The translations under genes and the position numbers were made by a program. Positions 54,761 through 64,000 of a stretch of 64,000 nucleotides of DNA are shown piece by piece. Position 1 is the first letter of the stretch. Each line of letters begins with the position of its first letter. Source of the DNA: Paralithodes platypus (lineage: Eukaryota > Arthropoda > Malacostraca > Decapoda > Lithodidae); NCBI GenBank assembly GCA_032716605.1, contig CM064552.1, forward strand, positions 12,497,886 through 12,561,885, written 5' to 3'. The notes below the pieces were generated by a model, which made no database searches, had not been told where the DNA came from, and worked only from the letters and a program-made list of their open reading frames with translations.

Positions 54761-55050
54761 TTAAGGGATAGGGTTTTGTTTGCTCCGTAGACCTCTATGC
54801 AACTTTAAACACACACACATACACACACAAGACAATATATACATATGTACATTTTGTGGTAGAAAAATGTGCTGGCAAAAGGCCGGTTCCTCCTGCATAC
54901 AGGCTCGCTACTGCTCGCCTGGGAAAATTTGACACCTAAGTAGCACGAAAGGTGCGAGCAATATGGTGAAAGCTCTCAAAATCGCTAGGCTATTGGGGCG
55001 AACGTCTTAAAATCTCAAAACTAATGGGTTAAATTTAAACCTCCCCCTAA
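54761..55050 (+). mobile_element. Family A, decayed with a CA tract
   Basis: TTAAGGGATAGGG left, ACCTCCCCCTAA right. A CACACA run replaces the CCCCTAGACCC block, and the hairpin reads GCTGGCAAAAGGCCGG. Motif GGCTCGCTACTGCTCGCC. Confidence 0.8.
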
Positions 55051-55074
55051 TCCACGTCCATCTCCCCTCGAATG

Positions 55075-55835
55075 TCTCTTCTCTCAGCACCCCGGTATTC
55101 TTGGTCGTGGCGGTTGGTGGCCTGTAGAGGAGTCGAAGGTGCCACCAATCCGGCACCACTATATAAAGCGCACCCAGAAGACATGGACAATATCTTGTTC
55201 TTCCTCTGTCCAATTGCTCTTCTTTCTTACTTTACTCCAGCCATCTGGTCTGGATGGACAATATCTGAGTTAAACCATCTGTATATATTCTGCTTCCTCC
55301 TTCACTATGTCTGCATCGTCTCCTACTCCTTGCCTTCTTTCTTTCTCTTCTCTCTTCTTCCTCTTCCTTCTCTTCTCTTCGTGGTGGCCAGTGGAGGAGT
55401 CGAAGGTGCCATCACCAGAAGACATGGATAGTATTTAGTAAAACCATCTTTTTTAGTCTTCTTCATCCTTCACATGTCTTCTGCTTCGTCGTCTTCTCCT
55501 CGCCTTCCTCTCTGTCTCCCTCTTCCTTTTCCTTCTCTTTGTATATTCTTCTTCCACCTCCTTTTGTCTTCCGCTTCGTCTGATCCTTGCCTTCCTCTCT
55601 GATTCCCTCTTCTCTCGTCGGCCTCTTCTTATCTTCTTCCTCCTTCAAATGTCTTCTGCTTCGTCTCTCTCTTGCCTTTCTTTTCTCTCTCCCTTCCCTT
55701 CTTGTCTTCACGGTGGCCGGTATAGGAGTCGAAGGTGCCATCACTCCGGCCTCCATATAAGGGCCGGCCAGACGCACCCAGAGGAGATGGACAATATTTA
55801 GTTAAACCATCTTTTTCTCCGCCTCTCTTCCACCG
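55075..55835. repeat. CT-rich tract with three ~75-110-bp direct repeats
   Basis: GGTGGCC, GGAGTCGAAGGTGCCA, AGAAGACATGGACAATAT and AAACCATCT recur near 55110, 55383 and 55714, spaced by about 270-330 bp of TCTTCC-type text. Long frames on both strands reflect strand-biased composition. Confidence 0.7.
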
Positions 55836-55864
55836 GGTTAAGAGGAGGCTAGGGGGTGAACGCT

Positions 55865-56095
55865 TTAAAGGGGAGCTTTTTGTTTTGGGCTGGATCCCCT
55901 TCACCCTAATGTTTAACCCCATTAGTTTTCAGATTTTAAGACGTTTGCCTCTTTAGTTTGGCGATTCTAAGACTTTTTGTCCAGTTTCTTTTTCGATGTT
56001 AAAACCTTTCGTGCCATTTAAGAGGGGGGGGGGGGGGGGGGGCGAATAGAGCTTGATAGGTTTCCTAGGGAGCAAACTAACCCCCCGGCCCCCAT
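55865..56095 (-). mobile_element. Family A with central deletion
   Basis: TTAAAGGGGAGC left and CCCCATTAGTTTTCAGAT follow family A, but after TTTCGTGCCATTTAAG a G-run replaces the core modules. It resumes GAGCTTGATAGG, TTTCCTAGGGAGCAAAC and ends in a decayed C-rich terminus. Confidence 0.75.
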
Positions 56096-57192
56096 AAAAA
56101 CCGATTCACACTAGTATTTTGTCGGTACTTTAGATCGGCTAGGCCTAGTTTGATCTGGAAGCTACTGGATTTACGTTACAGTATATATTATTAAGCAACA
56201 CCCGTTCTTAACATTAATCATCAACTACAAACCCCAATGCACTTGAATAAACTAATGAACTAATGCCAGCCAGCTATGTTACTCTACACTCAGGACAGTT
56301 GCCCATACCAATGCACAAAGCCCCTAAGTGTTGTTATTAAAAAAAAAAAAAAATGCTGATCGAAAATTGACAGAAAAACATGTCTCACTCGATCATTAGA
56401 GGAGAAAGTTTTTTTTTTCCGGCAACGTTTCATTAGCCACTTCATTCTGGCAATTTTTCGGGGCTGGTTTCCATAGGTGCCAGGGGCTAGACTAAGGGTA
56501 GGTTATTATAGGTGACGAGTTCTAATAAAGGTTAAATTTAGACATGCCAGACCACAGAGTTCCCAAAAAACATAATAGATAGAAATATAATAATAATAAT
56601 AATAATAATTAGAAAAATAATAACAATAATATTAATAATATTAATAATAATAACAATAATACTAATACTAATAGTGATAATGATAAAATAAGTAAACGTA
56701 AATAATGATAACAAATATACAAATAAACAAATTCAACAAATAATACAACAATAATAATAATAATAATAATAATAATAGTAATATACAAAATATATGTGCT
56801 ATAAATCTTCAAATTGTTAAGTGTGTCTCAGCTTTTCTACTCCGTGCTTCTCTCAACCTTTGCCACTTGCGCTGATGTTTTAAGTTGCAGCGGGTGTTGA
56901 GCTGTTGATTTATGGTGCCTCGTTGGCAACCCGGATGGCTCTCGGTGGTTTCTCGTCTGTCTGTCCATGCGAATATTTCTATTATTGTACTAGGGGTTAA
57001 GTTTAATTTTGGTTTAATATGCCCTGCGTGTTGTATGTACAGGCGGCCACATAAATCCTGTGTCTCCTTGTTTTATGCATGGATTTAATATGGGTAAGGT
57101 TCAATTATAATTACTTGGTTTGTATATTATGCAGTTGTTAAGTTAGTTCATCAATATACCTTGTCATCACAAATACCACTCGAAGGTCATTC

Positions 57193-57195
<3 letters not shown>
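56096..57195. other. Intergenic DNA with AAT-rich tracts
   Basis: AAT/AAC trinucleotide-rich text at about 56588-56780. No gene recognised. Confidence 0.45.
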
Positions 57196-57227
<32 letters not shown>

Positions 57228-57236
57228 TATAAATAA

Positions 57237-57276
<40 letters not shown>

Positions 57277-57293
57277 TATAAATAAATACATAA
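57196..57293. repeat. Duplicated (TA)n + GTATATAAATAAATACATA block
   Basis: TA tracts at 57196-57224 and 57240-57272 are each followed by AGTATATAAATAAATACATA. Confidence 0.9.
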
Positions 57294-57952
57294 TCACGGA
57301 GAGGGCAAGAGCTCCCGTGAGCCACTGTACCAGTAATGGCTTTAGGTGCGAGAATATAATGATTCTCAGAGCCTGAAAATTAAATACTTATAGCAAATTT
57401 GGGTAGCTGTCAGAGGTTGATGGATGGTCGCTGAGCCAGGCGGAACGTGGTGGCTGGGCAGGGATGTTTCTCACAATGAGATGGTGCAATTCGTATACAC
57501 TGCAATACTGCTTCTTATATGATTGATGTCTTACATACACACACACACATTTAATATGTAAGTATGTACAGTATATTGATACGTTTATATGTATGTACTA
57601 TGTAGGCCTATGTATATACGTGTATGTGCATGCATGGGTATAGACATGCACATGTACGGTGCAAACTTTACAGCAGGGTACATAATATTTATATCAATTA
57701 AACCTACATTGATGTAGTAAAACATAAGTCAGCACAACTGTATGTATTACTCATATATTTCCAGCCTAAGCCGTTTATTATTAGTACAGTATTATTATTG
57801 TATTATATAATTTCGGTAAATGTACCGTCTTGTATATACCACCATTGTACATATGGCATAAATTATGTACTGTAGATTTAGACAGGATAGAATAGGTTAA
57901 GATTACTACAATCAGTCTTGGCATATCCGCAAAATTACATAATCTCAGAGAG
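57294..57952. other. Intergenic DNA, nothing recognised
   Basis: ATGTATGTATA-rich text near 57560-57660. No gene. Confidence 0.4.
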
Positions 57953-58913
57953 ATCTAATATAGCTATCCCCCTCCCCCCTCTAATATAGCTATCCCCCTC
58001 CCCTCTCTAATATAGCTATCCCTCTCCCCCCCTCTAATATAGCTATCCCCTCCCCCCTCTAATTAGCCACCTCCCCCCTCTAATATAGCTATCACCCCTC
58101 CCCCCTCTAATATAGCTATCCCCTCCCCCCTCTATTCTAATATAGCTATCCTCCTCCCCCCTCTAATTAGCTATCCCCCTCCCCCCTCTAATATAGCTAT
58201 CCCCCTCCCCCCTCTAATATAGCTATCCCCCCCCCCTCTAATATAGCTATCCCCCTCCCCCCTCTAATATATCTAACTCCCTCCCCCCTCTAATATAGCT
58301 ATCCACCTCCCCCCTCTAATATATAGCTATCCCCCCTCCCCCCCCTCTAATATAGCTATCCCCCTCCCCCCTCGTAATATAGCTATCCCCCTCCCCCTCT
58401 AATATAGCTATCCCCCTCCCCCCTCTAATTATAGCTATCCCCCTCCCCCCTCTAATATAGCTTCCCCCTCCCCCCTCTAATATAGCTATCCCCCTCCCCC
58501 CCTCTAATATAGCTATCCCCCTCCCCCCTCTAATATAGCTATCCCCCTCCCCCCTCTAATATAGCTATCCCCCTCCCCCCTCTAATATAGCTATCCCCCT
58601 CCCCCCTCTAATATAGCTATCCCCTCCCCCCTCTAATATAGCTATCCCCCTCCCCCTCTAATATAGCTATCCCCCTCCCCCCCTCTAATATAGCTATCCC
58701 CTCCCCCCCCTCTAATATAGCTATCCCCCTCCCCCCTCTAATAAGCTATCCCCCTCCCCCTCTAATATAGCTATCCCCCTCCCCCCTAATATAGCTATCC
58801 ACTCCCCCCTCTAATATAGCTATCCCCCCACCCCCTCTAATATAGCTATCCTCCTCCCCCCTCTAATATAGCTATCCCCCTCCCCCCTCTAATATTGCTT
58901 TCCCCCTCCCCCC
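57953..58913. repeat. C-rich minisatellite, ~25-28-bp unit, about 37 copies
   Basis: Unit TCTAATATAGCTATCCCCC followed by TCCCCCC. Most variation is in C-run length, with occasional loss of ATA (TCTAATTAGCTATCC). The minus strand is rich in paired G5-G7 runs. Confidence 0.97.
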
Positions 58914-59263
58914 TCTTTCTCCTTTAACACAATAATTCTCTTTGTAAAAACAGTGTGTGTGCTCAGTATAAACATTAAGCGTTAGTCGCCTCAACACCGC
59001 CACCTTTATCATCTTGGCTCTCCCCTTTTGTAGCTCAGGACTCCCTCTCAGCGCTAGAAAGGCGGATTCTCACAGACGATTTTTCCGGTGTTTATTTATT
59101 TATTTATTTAAGTGTTCTCTAGTATGAAGGATTCTATATTCAAGCCTTGTGTAATTTCAGTCAACCATGATCATCTACCTTCAATCTGGTTGTTGTCATG
59201 AATTAGAGAAGAAGAAGAACAACTATAATAATAATAATAACAAAACTAAATTTTACCAGGATA
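58914..59263. other. Intergenic DNA, nothing recognised
   Basis: (TTTA)n near 59092 and (AAT)n near 59226. Confidence 0.45.
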
Positions 59264-60151
59264 GATTTGCTTATTGAAATGTCGGAAAAACGCCCATCAG
59301 ACATGGATTTACTTATTGAAATGTCGGAAAAACGCCCATCAGACATGGATTTACTTATTGAAATGTCGGAAAAACGCCCATCAGACATGGATTTACTTAT
59401 TGAAATGCCGGAAAAACGCTCATCAGACATGGATTTACTTATTGAAATGCCGGAAAAACGCTCATCAGACATGGATTTACTTATTGAAATGCCGGAAAAA
59501 CGCCCATCAGACATGGATTTACTTATTGAAATGTCGGAAAAATGCCCATCAGACATGGATTTACTTATTGAAATGTCGGAAAAACGCCCATCAGACATGG
59601 ATTTACTTATTGAAATGTCGGATAAACGCCCATCAGACATGGATTTACTTATTGAAATCTCGGAAAAACGCCCATCAGACATGGATTTGCTTATTGAAAT
59701 GTCGGAAAAAATGCCCATCAGACATGGATTTACTTATTGAAATGTCGGAAAAACGCCCATCAGACATGGATTTGCTTATTGAAATGTCGGAAAAACGCCC
59801 ATCAGACATGGATTTGCTTATTGAAATGTCGGAAAAACGCCCATCAGACATGGATTTACTTATTGAAATGTCGGAAAAACGCCCATCAGACATGGATTTG
59901 CTTATTGAAATGTCGGAAAAACGCCCATCAGACATGGATTTACTTATTGAAATGTCGGAAAAACGCCCATCAGACATGGATTTACTTATTGAAGTGTCGG
60001 AAAAACGCCCATCAGACATGGATTTACTTATTGAAATGTCGGAAAAACGCCCATCAGACATGGATTTACTTATTGAAATGTCGGGAAAACGCCCATCAGA
60101 CATGGATTTGCTTATTGAAATGTCGGAAAAACGCCCGTCAGACAGGGATTT
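59264..60151. repeat. 42-bp minisatellite, 21 copies, open in several frames
   Basis: Unit reads GATTTACTTATTGAAATGTC then GGAAAAACGCCCATCAGACATG. At 42 bp it gives a 14-residue period; one plus frame reads Asp-Leu-Leu-Ile-Glu-Met-Ser-Glu-Lys-Arg-Pro-Ser-Asp-Met. A single-base insertion near 59708 shifts the frame midway, yet reading continues because other frames are open too, on both strands. No flanking signal peptide, domain or splice context was found. I treat it as a satellite. Confidence 0.95.
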
Positions 60152-60337
60152 TGAAACCCGGAATCACGCGACCTTTTAATCTCCAGCATCAAGTTTCTGT
60201 TGGGAACATCTCCGATTAGATTTGCATTTGTATTGACAAGTAGATTGAAGTTACTGTTTATAGGTTACATCATTCAAATACAAGTTTAATTTAATTCAGA
60301 AGCTGCCAGTCCAAAGATTCCCGAACAAACTCTGGTG

Positions 60338-60728
60338 TTAAGGGAGCCCACCTCGCGTTTTTTTGTTTTATCTTTCTCTCCCTCTCTCTTTCATTTGTAT
60401 GCATTCGGCCCCATTCAGCCTACTGTTTTAAGACGTTTACCCCCATCAAGGTGTGTCAATATTTTCCTGGCGAGCGGGAGCGAGCCAGCATATACTGTAT
60501 ATATTTTTTTGTTTTGACAGCAAGCTAAATTTGTAAATTTTTCGATAGAAAAATTTCTCCGGCAAAGCCGGATTTCTCCATACAATGCTGGCTCGCTATC
60601 GCTCGCCAGGAAGAAATCGACACCTGGATGGAGATAAACGTCTTAAAACAGTTGGCTGAATGGGGCCGAATGGATACAAGCCAGGGAAAGAGAGAAAAGG
60701 AGAGAAAGAACAACAACTCGACTCTTAA
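60338..60728. mobile_element. Family B element, right end altered
   Basis: Left TTAAGGGAGCCCACCTCGCG; left motif GGCGAGCGGGAGCGAGCC; hairpin CCGGCAAAGCCGG (loop change only). The right end (AAGAACAACAACTCGACTCTTAA) lacks the usual GGTGACCC terminus and runs into a family E TTAA. Confidence 0.85.
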
Positions 60729-60939
60729 CCCCTTCTGTACCGAGGACGTCTTTTTGCTATTAATTCAGCTGCATTTAGACAATTTTATGAAGCTTAGGAA
60801 AGATGTATGGTAGCTAAAAGGATGAATTGAGATATTCGGTAATGTTTTAACGGGCATACATCCTTCCTAAGCTGTATAAAACCATCTAATAGTTGCCAGC
60901 ATGTAATGAAAAGGACGTCATCGGTACGGAAGGGGTTAA
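60725..60939. mobile_element. Family E element, intact ends
   Basis: TTAACCCCTTCTGTACCGAG left; TCATCGGTACGGAAGGGGTTAA right. Inner inverse blocks GAAGCTTAGGAAAGATGTAT and ACATCCTTCCTAAGCTGTAT. 215 bp. Confidence 0.9.
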
Positions 60940-61254
60940 TGTATCGCTATGGGCAACGACACTGAAGGCAGATTATTATGAAACAAGTAGATTAGGCCTA
61001 TTCTGCTTTCATTAATTTCATTGAGGTGTTTGGTGTTGTGGTGAAATTAATATAAACAATAGATAAATAGTTTGCTGATGTCGGATATAACTTTTATTCA
61101 GAAACTTCCTTATTACCGAAGTAGCGAAGAAAAAGATACCGGAAAAAAAAGGGTAGTGGGTGGTCTTCCGTCGCCTAATTCACCCGTTACGAGAACATTA
61201 TGCGTGGCTGCGTGTGTGTGCATGAAGCTGAGTGGGGATTGGCCACTTGATGGT
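60940..61254. other. Intergenic DNA, nothing recognised
   Basis: A GTGTGTGTG patch near 61212; no gene. Confidence 0.4.
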
Positions 61255-61631
61255 TTAAGGGGGGATGGTTCACTTTTTGGGCGATTTTTGCATGTATTCA
61301 TTATTTTTCTACTTTCCTCCCTAGACCTCCATGACATTTAAAAATAAAACAAAAATCCATTAGATCCCCCTTCTAGATTAATTTGTACATTTTTCGGTAG
61401 AAAAATGTCTCCGGCCAAAGGCCGGTTCTCCCAACATTACAGGCTCACTATCGTTCGCCAGAGAAAAAATCGACACCTAAATAGCACGAAAGGTCTAAAT
61501 ATTGACGAAGAAATGGGGCGAAAGGTCTTAAAATCGACCAACTACTGGGGCAAACATCTTAACATCTGAAAGCTAATGGGGCTAATCAGGAGGGAGAAAG
61601 TGGTCCAGAAAACCGGCCCATCCCCCCTTAA
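61255..61631 (+). mobile_element. Family A' element, complete
   Basis: TTAAGGGGGGATGGTTCAC left, GGCCCATCCCCCCTTAA right, both TTAA intact. Motif GGCTCACTATCGTTCGCC as in 4392. Hairpin CCGGCCAAAGGCCGG (loop AAA). Confidence 0.92.
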
Positions 61632-61672
61632 GCCGCACTCTCTTCTTGCTATGTGTACTCTTAAACTCTACC

Positions 61673-61864
61673 TTAACCCTTTCAGTATGTCGTAGTTCCC
61701 TTGTATTCTGGCTGCTATTAGACGGTTTGTGTGGGAAGAAAAGAAACCGTTAATTCAGATGGTTTTTACCCCTTTGATTACTACAGCTCCTTCCTAAGCT
61801 GCATATAATCGGCTAATGATATCCAGACTAAATGTGAAATAGAGCCACAAGTCCTCAGGTGGTT
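61673..61864. mobile_element. Family E element, right end decayed
   Basis: TTAACCCTTTCAGTATGTCG left; CTCCTTCCTAAGCTGCATAT and AATCGGCTAATGATATCC inside. Confidence 0.7.
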
Positions 61865-61917
61865 TTCTTGATTTATAAGCTCTACGGTTGCTCGGCTCAA
61901 GTATCAATTTCGTTAAT

Positions 61918-62123
61918 TTAACCCTTTTTACACGTTTCTGTTTATGTTTTCTGGCTACTATTAGACGATTATATTCAGATTATGAACGGTATACAGAAGT
62001 CAAAGGGTTGATTGAGATAGTATTTGCCCTTATAATACCCACAGATCCTTCCCATGATGCGTAAAATCGTCTAATGATAGCCAAAATAAACTGCTAAAAC
62101 GCGTCAGAGCTTGAAGGGGTTAA
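61918..62123. mobile_element. Family E element
   Basis: TTAACCCTTTTTACACG left; CGCGTCAGAGCTTGAAGGGGTTAA-type right end. Inner ACTATTAGACGATTATATTC and AAAATCGTCTAATGATAGCC are inverse copies. 206 bp. Confidence 0.82.
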
Positions 62124-62341
62124 TAGTGTGTGGCCTGGATACTTGATTGCCTAGACCACACTTACTGTATTAGTATATACAGTACAGTAGGGGCCTGGAC
62201 CACACTTTCCTTATTAGTATAAACAGTATATCTGCAGTGTGAGGTATATACTGATATACTGATATATACTGATACTCCGCTATATCTCACTTCATATTAT
62301 CCTCCAGTATCATCTTCGCTTAGGGTTTATTTATAAGCTAC

Positions 62342-62678
62342 TTAAGGGGAGGTTTTTAGTTAGTTTGCTAGACCTCCATCAAGCTTAACATTACACCCCC
62401 TAGACCCCCTTTCAAGATAAATTTGTAAATTTTTCGGTAGAAAAATTTCCCGGCCGAAGGCCGGTTCCTCTTAAATTACAGGCTCGCTATCGCTCGCCAG
62501 GAAAAAATCGATACCTAAATTGGCACGAAAAGTCTTAAAATTGACAGAAATGGGGCGAAAGTTCTTAAAATCGCCAAACTAATGGAGCGAACGTCTTATA
62601 ATATCAAAAGCAATGGGGCTAACCGTGAGGGAGAAAGGGGTCAAGAAAAAAGTCCCTCAAGTGGAAATCTCGCCTTAA
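62342..62678 (+). mobile_element. Family A, complete
   Basis: TTAA at both ends, hairpin CCGGCCGAAGGCCGG and motif both perfect, three full internal units. The right terminus reads CTCGCCTTAA (one change). A good consensus copy. Confidence 0.93.
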
Positions 62679-62906
62679 TGAAACCATTCTGTTCTAGTTA
62701 TGTGTACACTCTCCGCTAGTATGTATATATATACCTTCACCGTCGGCTACTGCTTCTGCTCCGTTTAAACTTTAGTGCAGTAACTCAATCGATATCCTGC
62801 TACTAAAATCTCAGTTAGATTATAAACGTTTGGGAATGAGACACTGTGTTGTTTACAATGCTCTTATATATTTAGTATGCGCCAGCTTGTCCCCCAACTA
62901 TTACAG

Positions 62907-63303
62907 TGACTGTGTATATACTGTAAATGACTGTGTATATACTGTATATGACTGTGTATATACTGTATATGACTGTATATACTGTATATGACTGTGTATA
63001 TACTGTATATGTCTGTATATACTGTATATGACTGTGTATATACTGTATATGACTGTGTATATACTGTATATGACTGTGTATATACTGTATATGACTGTGT
63101 ATATACTGTATATGACTGTGTATATACTGTATATGACTGTGTATATACTGTATATGACTGTGTATATACTGTATATGACTGTGTATATACTGTATATGAC
63201 TGTGTATATACTGTATATGACTGTGTATATACTGTATATGACTGTGTATATACTGTATATGACTGTGTATATACTGTATATGACTGTGTATATACTGTAT
63301 ATA
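62907..63303. repeat. 21-bp minisatellite, about 19 copies
   Basis: Unit TGACTGTGTATATACTGTATA. The first copies carry GTAAATG and a two-base deletion; those from about 63024 are uniform. Both overlapping Tyr/Val-rich frames follow from the 21-bp period. Confidence 0.97.
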
Positions 63304-63341
63304 ATTATGTCTTCGCTGTCGGGCTTATACTGATGCTTTGC

Positions 63342-63677
63342 TTAAGGGAAGATATCCACTTGAGGGATTTTTTTCTTGACTCCTTTCTCCCTCATGTTTA
63401 GCCCCATTGTTTTTCTAATTTTAAGATGTTTGCCCCATTATTTTGACGATTTTAAGAACTTTCAACCCATTTCTGTCAATTTTAAGACCTTTCGTGCCAT
63501 TTAGGTGCCGATTTTATCCTGGCGAGCGATAGCGAGCCTGTAATTTAAGAGGAACCGGCTTTCAGCCGGGACATTTTTCTACCGAAAAATGTACAAATTT
63601 ATCTTGAAAGGGGCTCAAGGGGGTGTAATCTTAAGCTTGAAGGATATCTAGAGGCCAAACTAAAAACCTCCCCTTAA
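63342..63677 (-). mobile_element. Family A, CAGCCGG hairpin variant
   Basis: TTAA at both ends; nearly the same as 22748-23095 including CTAATTTTAAGATGTTTGCC and CCGGCTTTCAGCCGG. The left terminus reads GGGAAGATATCC. Confidence 0.92.
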
Positions 63678-63880
63678 ACCTTGCTAATTATGACGCCTGC
63701 ATATTATTCTGGCTAACACACTATTTGACTGGTCTTAGGAAGGATCTATGGAATATTCAGAGTTCATTGCGTTCTTTATGTAGCCCATTGGAACCCTAAA
63801 GGTCCTTCCGAAACTGAAACAAAATCGTCTTGTGCTAGCAAGAATACGATATACATTGCGTCATCGTATAGTCGGTTACA
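63674..63880. mobile_element. Family E-like copy sharing a TTAA with family A
   Basis: After the shared TTAA: ATTATTCTGGCTAACA, TGGTCTTAGGAAGGATCTAT, GGTCCTTCCGAAACTGAAAC, AAATCGTCTTGTGCTAGC. Right end decayed. Confidence 0.6.
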
Positions 63881-63910
63881 TAGAAGTGTGTGGTTTAGAT
63901 ACTTGATTGC

Positions 63911-64000
63911 TTAATGGTTCACTTTTTGGTAGATGTTTTCATTTATTTTTTTATTTATTTAGTTTCCTCCCTAGACCTCCATCAAACTTAAAAAACATCC
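63911..64000 (+). mobile_element. Family A' copy, cut by the window end
   Basis: TTAATGGTTCACTTTTTGG, then GTTTCCTCCCTAGACCTCCA. The GGGGGGA of the A' terminus is missing, so the left end has a 7-base deletion or began at a different site. Confidence 0.75.

Noticed and set aside
62988..63401. Tyr/Val-rich 137-codon frame
   Set aside because: Translation of a 21-bp minisatellite running into a family A element.

Overview
This is nuclear DNA from an animal, and it looks like a repeat-saturated, gene-free stretch. There is no credible host protein-coding exon, no bacterial-style gene organisation and no CRISPR array. The content is short inverted-repeat DNA elements, broken non-LTR retrotransposons, tRNA-derived SINEs, long microsatellites and many minisatellites. 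A decapod crustacean or another arthropod is a reasonable guess: the LINE reverse transcriptase is of a type I associate with crustaceans, dinucleotide repeats are very long, and an interstitial CCTAA run matches the arthropod telomere motif. I hold that guess with low confidence. The only convincing functional gene is a complete tRNA-Arg(ACG) at 19898-19970.

The dominant theme is a guild of short non-autonomous elements that insert at TTAA. Family A (about 24 copies, 315-375 bp when whole) has ends TTAAGGGGAG...CTCCCCTTAA. Family B (7 copies, about 365-390 bp) is almost completely palindromic. A and B share a core made of three consecutive palindromic modules and an internal tandem unit of about 33 bp. 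Family E (about 215 bp, at least 15 whole or partial copies) has TTAACCC...GGGTTAA ends of piggyBac type. These elements insert into one another (B into A, B into F, a small inverted-repeat element into A), and A or B often sits directly against E with one shared TTAA. Lesser families: C (TIR beginning ACCACTTGCGAG), D (ends near TATAGTCTATTC), F (TIR GCCGGTATCACACGAG) and H (interrupted inverted repeat at 9795-10450).

Region by region: 1-8.8 kb holds A, B, C, D and E copies in AT-rich DNA. 8.9-12.2 kb is pyrimidine-rich diverged tandem repeats plus a 40-bp minisatellite. 12.3 kb is a SINE split by a hairpin element. 13.9-16.2 kb has four A copies. 16.6-18 kb is purine-rich tandem repeat. 18-22.5 kb is E-rich and contains the tRNA. 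23.3-25 kb is a 5'-truncated LINE. 25.5-38.7 kb is the densest nest of A, B, E and F. 39.2-40.7 kb is a 27-bp satellite. 41.2-42.4 kb has two LINE C-terminal remnants. 44.6 kb has a tRNA-Val-type SINE. 46-58 kb is minisatellites, TA tracts and AT-rich DNA. 58-60 kb holds a C-rich array and a 42-bp array. 60.3-64 kb is again A, B and E plus a 21-bp array.

Most long open frames are by-products of tandem repeats whose unit length is a multiple of three, or of conserved element sequence. Family boundaries come from comparing copies by eye within this window. End coordinates marked approximate may be off by some tens of bases.
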